A stretch of 33,326 bases of DNA from a virus, in IMG/VR virus record IMGVR_UViG_3300023284_002488, positions 1 to 33,326 of that record; one strand, written 5' to 3'. Under the pieces are notes generated by a model, which was not told the DNA's origin, did no database searches, and saw only the letters and a list, made by a program, of their open reading frames with translations. Below are positions 15,646 to 25,900 of this stretch, in pieces (the stretch's first letter is position 1; the number at the start of each line of letters is the position of its first letter). A program made the position numbers and the translations under genes.

Positions 15646-15854
15646 GCTTCAGTCATCTCCAAGTTGCGACGCTGGTGTGCAATCAGTGAGCAACGCGCGT
15701 CACAGTACACGTTCCGCACCTCGACACCGCCGTGCCTACCTATGTACCAGTACATCGGACCTTTGACAACAGCGCAACAAACACCGCAAATCGGTGCTGT
15801 ATTTACGTACCGTTTGATAAGGTACGGCGATGGTAAAGGCATCTGAAACATCAC
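15642..15854 (-). CDS. Small cysteine-containing protein, unknown function
   Basis: Seventy residues with CGVCC near residue 23 and CDARC near residue 51, a CxxC...CxxxC pair that could bind one zinc ion. An aromatic-rich stretch (MYWYIGRHGG) lies between them. The frame overlaps its neighbours by 4 nt on each side. Together with the next small protein it forms a pair of tiny putative zinc proteins wedged between the hub gene and the tail-fibre gene. Not recognised further. Confidence 0.6.
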   Translation of the reverse strand: MMFQMPLPSPYLIKRYVNTAPICGVCCAVVKGPMYWYIGRHGGVEVRNVYCDARCSLIAHQRRNLEMTEA

Positions 15855-18800
15855 GCCCGCCCCCGCCCAGTAGCGACACTGAACCAGTGCACTTTCGGAT
15901 CATTCTCGGTACGTGCCGCGCCAATACCCACATAACCAGCAGTCGGGATAGTATCATCAAACTCGTCGAATTCCCAATCACTCGGCTCTGGACGCCATAC
16001 GGGCCAGAATTTGAAACGAATCGTCGAACCGATAACACTGAATCGTAAACGGTACTCCTGGTCATTCTGCCAGGTGAACACGACCGGTACACCAATATTG
16101 GTACCAAAACCCGAGCCTGCCGTAATCCGCGTTACACCAATCTCAGCATTATTCATGTTCAAGTAGAAAAACACGCCGTCCTCAGTCCCATCGCCGCCGG
16201 TCGCCCGCATCCACACCGTCATCAACTCTTCAACGTCACTCGCACCGTCACCGCCATTCGGTGTGAAACCCACGTATAACTCGCCATCAGCAACAAAGCC
16301 AATATCGTCCCAGCGCAGGATGTTACGGTCCGCTACCGTTGTCGTCTGGTCAAGACTCTGACCGCCGAGCGAGACAGCGTTAGTTTCGACACTCCACGAC
16401 GCGGCACCCGCGTTAAACATCTCAGTCCAGTCAGTCGGCTGCGAGCCCGTCGAGTACTCGGAAAAGTCCGTAAAGAACGTATTGTTAATGTCATCAAGCC
16501 GGTAAAGGTAAGCGCGCGCCGGGAAACCTCGCCCGACATCCGCGGACATCTGGAACACATCAACAATAATCGTGTCCTGGTTCGCGCCAAAATCCGTCAT
16601 CTGATTCGCCGAAGTATATTGCAGCGGCGACGCTACACCAGCAAGCGTGCGAACCTCGGTAAACGCCGCATCGTAAATCGCAACCTCATAGCTCTCACTC
16701 GCCTCACCCAACTCCGGACTAACCCCAAGCCCCCAGGTACCCGCAACGCGCGCGCGACGCACGAACCCGATGTCAATATTATCACTACCATCCCACGTGC
16801 CCGTAATATCAACCGGAGCATAGGGCTTAAGCTGTTGGAAATTATTAGTAAACACCGTAACCGGCGTCCGCTCCAGTGTTCGACCAATCGTCACCGAGCG
16901 GTACATCACGGCCACGCCATCGTCGGCGAGCGCGTCGGGAACAAAAACAACACTTTCAGGTGTCAATCGTACGAAGCGATCACCGACCATGACATCGTCA
17001 ATAGTGGTCTCCGATCCGCGCCGCCCCCACAAGAAGTCACTCAGCGTGTAGCTACCATCACTGTTAAGCGTCGCCGTGGCAAACTGCCCGACAAGACCCT
17101 CACCAATTAAGAAACCATTGATATTACTCGTAATCAAGCTGTCCTCAGTCGTGCTAGTCAACACGCCACCTGAAATCAACTTAACTGTAAGACTCGACAC
17201 ACGATCAAACATGAACGGCAACACGTCAGCCCGGTTCGTCACCGCCGATACAACTCCATTAATGACCGGCGTCGTCGTCGAAACCAGCGCCTGCCAGGTC
17301 TCACCTCCGTCCTTGCTTTCGTACAACACGGCCCCCTTCCACGACTGAGAACCGTAACCCGACGCACCCCAGTAGAACCCCGCCCCTGTCAGACGCTCGT
17401 CAAAATCGGACAACAACGACGTGTCCATAAAAATATACTTAGTGGAGCTAAGCGCCGTCGGTCCCGGTGCGTCTACTGGATTATCAAAAGACGTGCCGCC
17501 GCCAAGCGCAACCTGGTTAAACGTTGCAACCTCCTGCGACACGCCTTCCATGTTAATAACACCAACGAGCTGCGTGTCAATCTGCGTAATCAGGACCTCG
17601 TGCGTAACGTTCGGCAGACTAATTGTAATTGGGTCGGACGGCGAAAGATCAATATGTTCCCAATGCGTCGCCCAGATCAGCCGTGTACGCTCAGTCCAGG
17701 CGTTATTAAACAACGTCTCGCATTTCGCCTTAGCAAGATTGTCATCATTAACAACCACTGGGGTATTAATCTGCACACGCTGCTCACTACGGGTCGCCTG
17801 ACGCGTCGCGCGCTGCGTCTGCGCGCCATAATCACGGTCGCGACTAAGGTACGTGAGCGTCATCTCACGCGGCAGCTCCGCCTCCTGAGCACGCACGATA
17901 ATAACAGTATCCTCCGAATCTTGCTGCCCACCGGAAAGGGTCGCTCCGAGGTCAGCTTCGGTCAACGTACGCACACTTACCTTACCACGCTTAGGAAATT
18001 TAAGCATGTAATCTTCTTCAACTCCATCGAAAAAGAACATCTGCCGGAGTGGCTCAATAACTTGACGTGCCGTCGCGGTGCGCTCAACAAGAAACCCATC
18101 CACCGTATCTGTTAACTCAGTAACATCAATATCGCCCGCTGTAAGCCCCGTGCGCAAGCACAGGTCCGAAACTATAGCCGACAATTGAACTGTACCAATA
18201 GTATCAGCAGGACAGATATAGATCTTGTTAACATCTTCAGTCGTGCCTCCCGCGCCTAGGACGTAGCACGGATCAAACGGGGAAAGCGTCAAAAACCCCT
18301 CAGCGCGACTGTGGGACACAGTGCGAATCAACGTACCGTCATCGGGATCGCGAATTTCCAAATCCAGTGTTGACGCACTTTGGAAAATCCACTCGTCAGT
18401 TAAAGGCATATAGGCGAACGCACCGTAACCTCCGGTCGACCCTGTAAACCACGTACTATTTGTCTCCGGATCGTTCACGTCAAATTGGCGTACGTCGACA
18501 GTGGTATTTGCGCCTACGATCCGTCGCCGCACCGGATCGTACCCCCACCGCGTGTTAATTGCGTTGCCGAGGTCGCCCCACGGCTGCATTGCTACCTGTG
18601 TCCCGTCACCCGACGTCGCTTCGATAGACTGGATTCTACGAACAAACACCTGAGTACCAGTGAACCCAGTAATGAACACGAGGTTCTCCTCGGTAATAGC
18701 AAACACATCACGGTATGATGTATCACCAATTGAGTTCAGTTGCACCGCTGAACTACCCGGGCGGCCAACACTATAGACGCGCGTGCCGAACACGTTATTA

Positions 18801-19915
18801 GCATCAAAGATCATAAACGTCTGCGCGTTAACGTTCGCGACTACGTGCCCGGGCCAAAAGAACGCGTTATCTGCGAGATTAACCGAACCAGTCTCAGTCA
18901 AAGTCTCCGCCTCGAACACGAAGAAATCAAGAGTCTGAAGATTCGACGGTCCGTTATGCGCAACACCGATAACCGGCGGCAGCAAGGAAGGAAGACCTGC
19001 TGGTGACGGCGGAGGAGTCGGCAAAAGCGCAACCGTCGTCCCACCCGCTCCCCCGAGACTCACACCTTCAGCACTGGTAAACGGACCCCGAAACAACTCA
19101 TCCATAGTAGCAGGGTCAAAAGCTACCACTTCGCGTTCCGTCACCGAGTAGGCGATACCCGTGTTCGGATCGAGGAGAAGGTTCGTTGCCTTCTCGAAAC
19201 CGGCTGACGCACCAGTCAGCACGTCAAGCGGCTCGGGGGCCAGGAAGCTCGGCGTACACGACTGACATACTTCCGCGGTAAAGTTCGGGATAACATTACC
19301 AAAGTGCTTGAGCTGGAAATCCTCGACAACAATATATGCAGTCGTACGATACGCGGGTACCTCGCCGACGCCCAAATCTGCTTCCATCGTCGGGTCGGGA
19401 AGTTGCGTCGCATCGCCAAGATAGAGCGTGAAGTTAACCGGGTTCCCCAGCTCGGAAATAAAATCCTTAGCGACCCCCGGCCCTTGGTCAATATCCGTCC
19501 CATAAATTTGCTTGGCATTCGCCCAGATCTTCGTGACCGATTCGATTGGCCCCTCGCAGAGCGAAAACGCGCAGGTAATCGAGTAGGTGAACGTCGTCAC
19601 GTCCTGCGTCGTCGGACTACCTTTGCCGCCGCTCACCGACTCCGTCCGCTCGGTCTCCTCGATGCCCCCACCCCGAATCCAGATCATGTTACCGGGGATA
19701 CGCACCGAACCGTAAATAATTCGCTTTACCTCGCCGTAGGTACTAGCCTGCACCCGCGTCTCTTGCAGGCGCGGCCCCGTGACTGGTGCAAGTTCCTCCG
19801 GGAACAGGAACCCGCCGATCATCGAGCCGAGTGTAAAGCCGAGCTGTGCGCCGCCCGGGCCCCCGTAGATGCCACCGATAATCGCGCCGACAACTCCGAA
19901 AGCTAGCCTACCCAC
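15851..19915 (-). CDS. Baseplate hub / host-specificity protein (GTA gp15 / lambda J-like)
   Basis: The N-terminus of this 1354-residue protein has the glycine-rich GAIIGGIYGGPGGAQLGF segment and VQASTYGEVKRIIYGSVRIPG, signatures of GTA- and siphovirus-type tail hub proteins. The hub core resumes at about 578-800 (LSAIVSDLCLRTGL, FFFDGVEEDYMLKF). Between about 218 and 575 there is an insertion with repeating beta strands that looks like a beta-propeller. The middle part (about 820-1130) is beta-rich with fibronectin-like stretches. The last about 210 residues look like a concanavalin-type lectin domain. It should form the tail tip and contact the receptor. GTG start at 19915, overlapping the NlpC stop. 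Confidence 0.88.
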   Translation of the reverse strand: MGRLAFGVVGAIIGGIYGGPGGAQLGFTLGSMIGGFLFPEELAPVTGPRLQETRVQASTYGEVKRIIYGSVRIPGNMIWIRGGGIEETERTESVSGGKGSPTTQDVTTFTYSITCAFSLCEGPIESVTKIWANAKQIYGTDIDQGPGVAKDFISELGNPVNFTLYLGDATQLPDPTMEADLGVGEVPAYRTTAYIVVEDFQLKHFGNVIPNFTAEVCQSCTPSFLAPEPLDVLTGASAGFEKATNLLLDPNTGIAYSVTEREVVAFDPATMDELFRGPFTSAEGVSLGGAGGTTVALLPTPPPSPAGLPSLLPPVIGVAHNGPSNLQTLDFFVFEAETLTETGSVNLADNAFFWPGHVVANVNAQTFMIFDANNVFGTRVYSVGRPGSSAVQLNSIGDTSYRDVFAITEENLVFITGFTGTQVFVRRIQSIEATSGDGTQVAMQPWGDLGNAINTRWGYDPVRRRIVGANTTVDVRQFDVNDPETNSTWFTGSTGGYGAFAYMPLTDEWIFQSASTLDLEIRDPDDGTLIRTVSHSRAEGFLTLSPFDPCYVLGAGGTTEDVNKIYICPADTIGTVQLSAIVSDLCLRTGLTAGDIDVTELTDTVDGFLVERTATARQVIEPLRQMFFFDGVEEDYMLKFPKRGKVSVRTLTEADLGATLSGGQQDSEDTVIIVRAQEAELPREMTLTYLSRDRDYGAQTQRATRQATRSEQRVQINTPVVVNDDNLAKAKCETLFNNAWTERTRLIWATHWEHIDLSPSDPITISLPNVTHEVLITQIDTQLVGVINMEGVSQEVATFNQVALGGGTSFDNPVDAPGPTALSSTKYIFMDTSLLSDFDERLTGAGFYWGASGYGSQSWKGAVLYESKDGGETWQALVSTTTPVINGVVSAVTNRADVLPFMFDRVSSLTVKLISGGVLTSTTEDSLITSNINGFLIGEGLVGQFATATLNSDGSYTLSDFLWGRRGSETTIDDVMVGDRFVRLTPESVVFVPDALADDGVAVMYRSVTIGRTLERTPVTVFTNNFQQLKPYAPVDITGTWDGSDNIDIGFVRRARVAGTWGLGVSPELGEASESYEVAIYDAAFTEVRTLAGVASPLQYTSANQMTDFGANQDTIIVDVFQMSADVGRGFPARAYLYRLDDINNTFFTDFSEYSTGSQPTDWTEMFNAGAASWSVETNAVSLGGQSLDQTTTVADRNILRWDDIGFVADGELYVGFTPNGGDGASDVEELMTVWMRATGGDGTEDGVFFYLNMNNAEIGVTRITAGSGFGTNIGVPVVFTWQNDQEYRLRFSVIGSTIRFKFWPVWRPEPSDWEFDEFDDTIPTAGYVGIGAARTENDPKVHWFSVATGRGRA

Positions 19916-20348
19916 GGCGCAGCGCCTTGAACCGCCAGGCTGCGCGAGCTTTCGCCCGGTACTGCGGTGTCAGTCGGTGCTCTACGACGCGACTGGTACC
20001 CTTCCCGCTCGCCGGACGCGCGTGAATAATGGTTCCTTGCTCGGTCAGCATCGCAAGGTGCGTCGGCTCAATGCCGTAAGTAATCCAAAGCCAGTCACCA
20101 GGGCGCGCGTCCTTAGCCGGCAGTCGATTCATGTGCTCAGCGATACCAGCGCCCATATTCTTCGAAATCGGACATGGCCCGTAGCGGTGTTCATCAAAGT
20201 CATTATCAGCAAAACCTGCCGCTTTGGCGACGGCGATCATGAGCCCGAGACAATCGACGGCACGCCCCTTGGTACGTCCCTGGTGCACAAATGGCGTACC
20301 AATCCAGGCACGGGCCTCGTCAATCATGACCTTGACCGCGTCGGTCAC
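19908..20348 (-). CDS. NlpC/P60 tail peptidase
   Basis: The start is taken as GTG 20348, which overlaps the upstream TGA as GTGA, giving 146 residues. A longer frame to 20435 exists but its extra residues lie wholly in the upstream gene. The catalytic Cys is C33 in AVDCLGL, His is H97 in EPTHLAML, and the third polar residue is H109 in IIHA. WIGTPFVHQG is the usual lead-in. Proteins of this family sit at the tail tip and cut peptidoglycan peptides to help DNA entry; the place between DUF2163 and the hub matches GTA gp14. Confidence 0.92.
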   Translation of the reverse strand: MTDAVKVMIDEARAWIGTPFVHQGRTKGRAVDCLGLMIAVAKAAGFADNDFDEHRYGPCPISKNMGAGIAEHMNRLPAKDARPGDWLWITYGIEPTHLAMLTEQGTIIHARPASGKGTSRVVEHRLTPQYRAKARAAWRFKALRRG

Positions 20349-22303
20349 TGCCCGCCCACCTTCAGTATCGTGTCGGGTGCCGGCACGTAAGGGAAACCCT
20401 GGAAGTTGATGACATTGTCGAACTTGAACTTGCAATCGTTGAAGGTCTTCGCACAGCCGGTCTCAACCGTGAACGTATCGCCATTCGCAATGACAAACCC
20501 CATCGGCAGGAACAGCTCAAAGGCACCAATCTGACTACTCGACTTTACCTCCATGGAGAGTCCAGCGTTCGCTCCCGTAACCCACGTCACTACACCGTAC
20601 TGCCACGATCCGGCATCGTTAATAGATTGCTCGATAGTGTAAGCATCGTCCACGTCGAAGTCATTATCCGTCCCATCAACAAGCGCAGAAGTCGTAATTT
20701 GCGTCTCGCTGTCAATCGTCACAACCGTGCCTGTCGATCCGTCCGTCGTGTTGCGTACCACGTTACCCACCTTAACGTTACTGGTCGCGATGAATGTCGC
20801 CTCCGAATCGGTGAGCACGGTCGCAGAATCAGCGACACCGGTGTGCGTGCCGGTAGCGATCTGCTTGCCCTCGGTGATAGCGTAGACATCACCCGTGTCC
20901 CAGTCATTCTCAACACCCCCAACCAACGTCGAGGTTGTCACCTGGATCTCGCTGTCAACCGAAACAACATTCCCTATTGAACCGTCAGTCGTGTTATTGA
21001 CGACGTCACTAACCCCAACCCCGTCCGTCTGGAAGGTCGCGGTGCTATCGATGAGCAGCACGAGATCACTCGCTCCAGTCGTCGTACCCCGTGACGTGAC
21101 ACCCGCTCCATCGGCAACAAAATTCGCCCGATCTGTCACACTCGTGACTGTCCCAGGCTTGGTGAACGCGTCACGCGTCGTCCAACCAGCGCCGTCAACC
21201 GAGTACGCATCACCAACCGCAAACGCGTCAACTGTACCACCAGTAAGACCCGCGATCGTCAACTTCGTCTCACTGTTGACAACCAACACCGAGGCGGTCG
21301 ATCCGTCCGTCGTATTACGCACCGTATCACCAACAATAACACCATCCGTCTGGAAAGTTGCCCCGGAGTCATTCACCGCCTGCGCCAAATCTATCGAGTA
21401 CGTGTCACCCGTTTCCCACAGACGGTCAAAACCGCCAGCCAACACCTGAGTCTGTAAATTCGTCTCTCCAATAACAGTGATCACAGTAGCTTCTGACCCA
21501 TCCGTTACATTGCGAATAACATCTCCCGCCCTAACTCCATGCTCTATAAAGGTCGCCGTCGTGTCGATCACCTCTGTATCAGAAGCTCCACCTGTCGTCG
21601 TTCCATCAGCAATGTCAGAGGTGGTACCGGTAGACAGCGCAGGTTCGTCCGTTACACCACCTATTGTTAAGTTCCACGCCGGCTCGGTCGCACCACTCAA
21701 CCCAGCTCGCGTAGCAACAAACTGCCGCCCGTTGGCACTCGACGGACTAACTGACTGACCGAGCGCAATAGCACTCGAAGCCGGCCAGACACTCGGTGCA
21801 ACAATAATTCCGCAACGTGGGTCGCTCAACTCAACCGGACAGTCAGCAGAATACTTCTCCCCAATGCCTTTCTGCAAATGCTGCGTCAACCCGCGCAACT
21901 CAACCGTCGCGGTAGCTCCTTTTGAAGTACCAACCTCACCAAGCCGACCCTTCATAATCTTTATATCGCCGTTCGTATCCGGGTCAGTATACTCAACAAG
22001 AAACAGTTTGAAGTCGGCATAGTCGTAAAGACCTGCAATCAATTCCGCCTCACTCAAGCCCGGACTGTCAATAAGTAGCGTCAGTTCAAGACCGTCAACT
22101 GCAAGATCATTACGCGCGACCGGGTCGCTCGCTTCGTGACCAACCGATGCTAGGTAAGTGTCACCGCCGAAAACTATATCTGCTGGGTGGTCCGTAAAAC
22201 GATGGACAGTACCATTTTCTAGTATCATCTCAATACAGCTCGCCAACGTGGTCACATCAAGCGCGAGATGGGTTACCATACCTGCAGAAAGTGCTTTGGT
22301 CAC
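20345..22303 (-). CDS. DUF2163 baseplate protein (GTA gp13-like) with repeat insert
   Basis: Residues 1-165 form the DUF2163 domain (LTLLIDSPGLSEAELIAGLYD, VELRGLTQHLQK, then CPVELSDPRCG). Residues 565-650 form the matching C-terminal part (WQYGVVTWVTGANAG, CAKTFNDCKFKFDNVINFQGFPY). Usual family members have about 290 residues; here about 390 extra residues between the halves carry four copies of a beta-rich repeat (about 246-556). Conserved cysteines C155, C164, C617 and C624 suit the metal or disulfide site typical of this family. The protein is part of the tail tip ring below the tape measure. GTG start at 22303 with GGAG eight nucleotides before it. Confidence 0.9.
   Translation of the reverse strand: MTKALSAGMVTHLALDVTTLASCIEMILENGTVHRFTDHPADIVFGGDTYLASVGHEASDPVARNDLAVDGLELTLLIDSPGLSEAELIAGLYDYADFKLFLVEYTDPDTNGDIKIMKGRLGEVGTSKGATATVELRGLTQHLQKGIGEKYSADCPVELSDPRCGIIVAPSVWPASSAIALGQSVSPSSANGRQFVATRAGLSGATEPAWNLTIGGVTDEPALSTGTTSDIADGTTTGGASDTEVIDTTATFIEHGVRAGDVIRNVTDGSEATVITVIGETNLQTQVLAGGFDRLWETGDTYSIDLAQAVNDSGATFQTDGVIVGDTVRNTTDGSTASVLVVNSETKLTIAGLTGGTVDAFAVGDAYSVDGAGWTTRDAFTKPGTVTSVTDRANFVADGAGVTSRGTTTGASDLVLLIDSTATFQTDGVGVSDVVNNTTDGSIGNVVSVDSEIQVTTSTLVGGVENDWDTGDVYAITEGKQIATGTHTGVADSATVLTDSEATFIATSNVKVGNVVRNTTDGSTGTVVTIDSETQITTSALVDGTDNDFDVDDAYTIEQSINDAGSWQYGVVTWVTGANAGLSMEVKSSSQIGAFELFLPMGFVIANGDTFTVETGCAKTFNDCKFKFDNVINFQGFPYVPAPDTILKVGGQ
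20636..21568 (-). repeat. Four tandem beta-module repeats inside the DUF2163 protein
   Basis: Four units of about 60-70 residues (about 247-304, 310-369, 411-476, 486-556) follow the scheme D-x-x-A-T-F...G-V...G-D/N-V-V-R-N-T-T-D-G-S...S-E-T...L-x-G-G...W/F-x-x-G-D-x-Y-x-I. The same module occurs in the proteins at 30674-31468 and 32013-33326. It is visible as a protein repeat; at DNA level the copies are diverged, so it is not a recent duplication. Confidence 0.85.
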
Positions 22304-22328
22304 CAGTACATCTCCATACGGAGCCCAA

Positions 22329-22970
22329 TCACGTTATTCTTAGTTCCATCAGTTTCACCGAGGCATTTCCTAACTTAAAAGCCTCCAACTCTACCGCAAT
22401 CTCATCATTATCAAATCTCACCGGTGTATCAAATTCTCCTCCCCAAGTCACTACTTGCGCAGCCGGTGGCGCCACCACAAATGTCACCAGTCCTGTATTA
22501 AGATCCACCGAATAATCAGCGGGGTCAAAACTTTCAACTCCATTCACCCCTATTAACAACGTTCCTGACACTATCTTAGTGATCGTTCTCGACGTCGTTT
22601 CTGATCCCAGCGTATAATTCTTCACAAGTTGAAATATTGTCGTGGATCCGTCTCCCGTGGCAAATTGCAAATCGTCAAAGGCATCCGAATTCGGGTCATC
22701 TGAACCAAGAGCTCGAAAATCTGAAAAGTCTTTGAATCTAAATCCGTGTGCTCGACCCTGGGCAGCATGAAAAAAATCTAACAGCGCATCTAATTGCTGC
22801 TGCGCCCGTATCGCATAAGAAACATCCGCTATCATTCTACCGTACGTCCAGTTAACATTTCTCTTCTCAAAACCGGACTTAGAAATCACCACGGTCGTAT
22901 TAAACTGGGGTCCAAAAACCGACCCGTAGGATATGTCATCGGGGAATCGCGGGGACTCTATAAAAGCCAT
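22329..22970 (-). CDS. DUF2460 distal tail protein (GTA gp12-like)
   Basis: The 213-residue protein matches the DUF2460 pattern: FIESPRFPDDISYG at the N-terminus, TTVVISKSGFEKRNVNW, RAHGFRFKDFSDF in the middle, FQLVKNY and ITKIVSGT, and an EFDTPVRFDNDEI motif towards the end. Such proteins form the distal tail ring joining the tube to the baseplate hub. The start overlaps the tape measure stop as TGATG. Its base composition is that of the tape measure side, whereas the next gene downstream is different. Confidence 0.9.
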   Translation of the reverse strand: MAFIESPRFPDDISYGSVFGPQFNTTVVISKSGFEKRNVNWTYGRMIADVSYAIRAQQQLDALLDFFHAAQGRAHGFRFKDFSDFRALGSDDPNSDAFDDLQFATGDGSTTIFQLVKNYTLGSETTSRTITKIVSGTLLIGVNGVESFDPADYSVDLNTGLVTFVVAPPAAQVVTWGGEFDTPVRFDNDEIAVELEAFKLGNASVKLMELRIT

Positions 22971-25900
22971 CAGCCGTCCCTTGTCATAGTTCTACGCACC
23001 GAATTCCCCACTGCAAGAGCTATCCGCGATTGTGATTGGGTATTAAAACTTCCTTGGACCGTAAAATTATTTTGCACCACCATTCTCGATCCCGACCTGG
23101 ATTCCCCCTTCGGGGTAACTGTCACGCGTTCTCCCGGGGACGCTCTAAATTGCACAAGTTCACTATCTGGTCCACCTCCCCCTTGCACCAAAAACGAGCC
23201 CCCGTGCTGTAAACCCGTTGCAACGGGTCGGCCTCCGCCGAATCCTCCGACTCCTCCGAAAAAACTAGACGCCGCATCCGTAACAAATCCCAGAAAATCA
23301 AACCCACCCCCCGAACTAGCTGATCCTCCCGTCGTCGTCGCTGCCCCCGTAAAGAAAGTCCGCAGACTCTTCTCCAAAGGCTCCAACACCAGTATCTGCG
23401 TAAGCATATCGAATATTGCCTTCTCCAGGTTCTTAAACACATCCGACAATTTCTCTCCGTCAAAGATCGCCGCCTTAAACGCGTCAGTAAACGCTCCCGC
23501 CAGTCCAGCTCCCAGTGCTTTCGCTCTCTCATCCACCTCCCCGAACTTATTTTTCAGTCTATCAAGTGCCTTAGTGTACTCTTCTACCGTAAGAAACCCT
23601 TCCGCCTGCAAGAGGTTAAGTCGCTCGGTTCCCTCATTCAACAATTCCTGATTCGTCTTCGTATCTTTTATTAGCTTCTGTGCTTCCGCGTAGAGAGGAT
23701 TCTGCATCCTTAACTTTTCCGTCGCCTGTTCCGAAAGTTGATTAGCCACTCCTTGACTAATCACTCCCTCATCAAGTGCTTTTTTATACTCCGCCAACTC
23801 CACATTAAGGAGTCGCTGGTCCATGGTAAATTTCCCTATTTTATCCTGTGCCGAATCTCGCACTTTTTTCAATTCGGCCTCCGCCGCCGCCGCTCTCTTA
23901 TTAGCTTGCTCCAACCTGTTCTTTTCCACCACCAACGCCCTGATAGTCGCCGCCTCCGGCGACGCCTGATCTCCCGCTAATCCCACCCTCCCAAGTGCTG
24001 TCTGCACCTTCCTTTCTAGCTCCCCCACCACACTCAACAAACGTATCTCCTCCCTCAACTTATCCATCACCCCCTGTATCTTCTTTTGTCTCGTATCATC
24101 TATCGGACTAGGTTCCCCTTTCTCTTCTTCCTTCAACGGCTCCCTAATTTGCCTAAATATCTCCCTACGGAAATCTTCATTTTCCTTAAGTAACTCATCA
24201 AATCTCCTCACATCTTTATTAGCCTTTTCTAATTCCTTTATCAGTGGTACCATCGACGGTGGTAACCTTCTCCTATCTTGGGGAGGCCCAAATTCATCGA
24301 ACGGCGAAGCGAACGGCCCTAATTTTTTTGCCAGTTCCGCGGCTTGAGTAGCTACAATCGCCCTCGCTCTCCGTAGTTCCACTTGCTCATCTTCTACCTT
24401 CTCAAAAATTTGCGCTTTAATCGCCCGTGTTCTCGCTTCATCTGCCTTCTTAGCCTCCTCTACCAATGGAGCCACTTCTTTCAGCAACTCTATTTGCCGC
24501 TTCACCGGGTCAATTCCTTCCTCCGTTGCCCGGTTCGCAGCGCTTATCGCCAATCCCAACAAAGTTATTACCGCAATCACCGCTCCAACAGGACCCAACA
24601 ACCCCACCAGTGCACCTCCTATCCCCAAGGCAGCACCAGCCGGTGCAGCAACTCTCAATATCCCCAGTGCACCTCCTAAAGCCCTAAATGACGACGCAAG
24701 CGCTCCAAGCGGCCCTATCAACCGACCCGCCAAACTTAAAAACAATTTCCAAAACTTAGCTATTCCTGACGCAATCAAAACAAACCCTAAAGCTTCTATC
24801 GCAAACGCCAATACTTGAAACACTAGCGCTCCTTGCGTCGCCGGGTCCAACGTTCCTGCCATAGCTCTAATTACATTAGTAAATAAATCAACTAGTACCT
24901 TAAGAACTAAAGTCAGTCCTTTATCCCCCGCTGAAAGAATTAAAGACTCTATCGCCGACTGTAAATTTCTTATCGCCTGGTCAAGTGACACCGAAATAAT
25001 GTTCACCATCGTTTCTAGTGCCCCATTAGTATCCTCAATAGCATCAGTGGCCTCAGTTAACTTAAGCAGCGCGTCTTTCTGCTTCACCAAAGCCAAAATC
25101 GCCGTACCGGCACGAGCTTCAAAAATAGCTGACGACTGCGCGATTGTAAGATTTTTCTCCGCAAGAAGGGATATAATCTGCACTATTGTCTTAGTCGTCG
25201 GGTCAAGATCTTTCAACTCAAGCCCCATGTCATGTAACGCTTTTTTCGCCGGGTTTGACGCCCGACTCAACTTCAGTAGGGCCTGCCGTAATCCCGTACC
25301 AGCAATAGACGCCTGCAAACCCGCATTACCAAGAATACCAATTGCCGCCGCTACCTCACGTACACCTCTTCCGGTAGTCGCCGCCGCCGGGGCTACGAAT
25401 TTCATCGCCTCACCAAGTTGTCTAATATTCGTATTTGACGAAGTCGCCACCACCGCAAGTACATCCGCTATTTCCGCAGTCCTGGACGCTTCAAGACCAA
25501 ATCCCGCCATGATATTAGTAACAATATCAGCCGATGTTCCAAGATCCAACATCCCCACCTGTGCGAGTCGAAGGGAAGGCTCAATAGAATCCATAATATC
25601 CCCAACGTTCTGACCCGCCTGCGCCAGAAACCGCATTCCTTCCGCCACTTGTCTTGCTGTAAACGGCGTAGTACCACCAAGTTCCCTCGCTTTCTTATTC
25701 AGACGCTCAAAATCCTCATCCGTCACCCCCTTGATAATCGCCCGGACATTCAACATCGCCGCCTCAAATTCGCGTATCGTATTAACAATTCCTCGGAAAA
25801 TCTGGATCGCAAAGAATGCCGCAAATAAGGATCGTGTTGAAACAATAGTTTTCTTTAGACGTGTAAACGCAGTCTCAGTCTTCGTTACCGCGGCCGCCGC

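Noticed and set aside
20349-20435. Longer N-terminus for the NlpC/P60 protein
   Set aside because: The additional residues lie wholly in the DUF2163 gene and precede the conserved domain; the GTGA overlap at 20345-20348 is the usual coupled start here.
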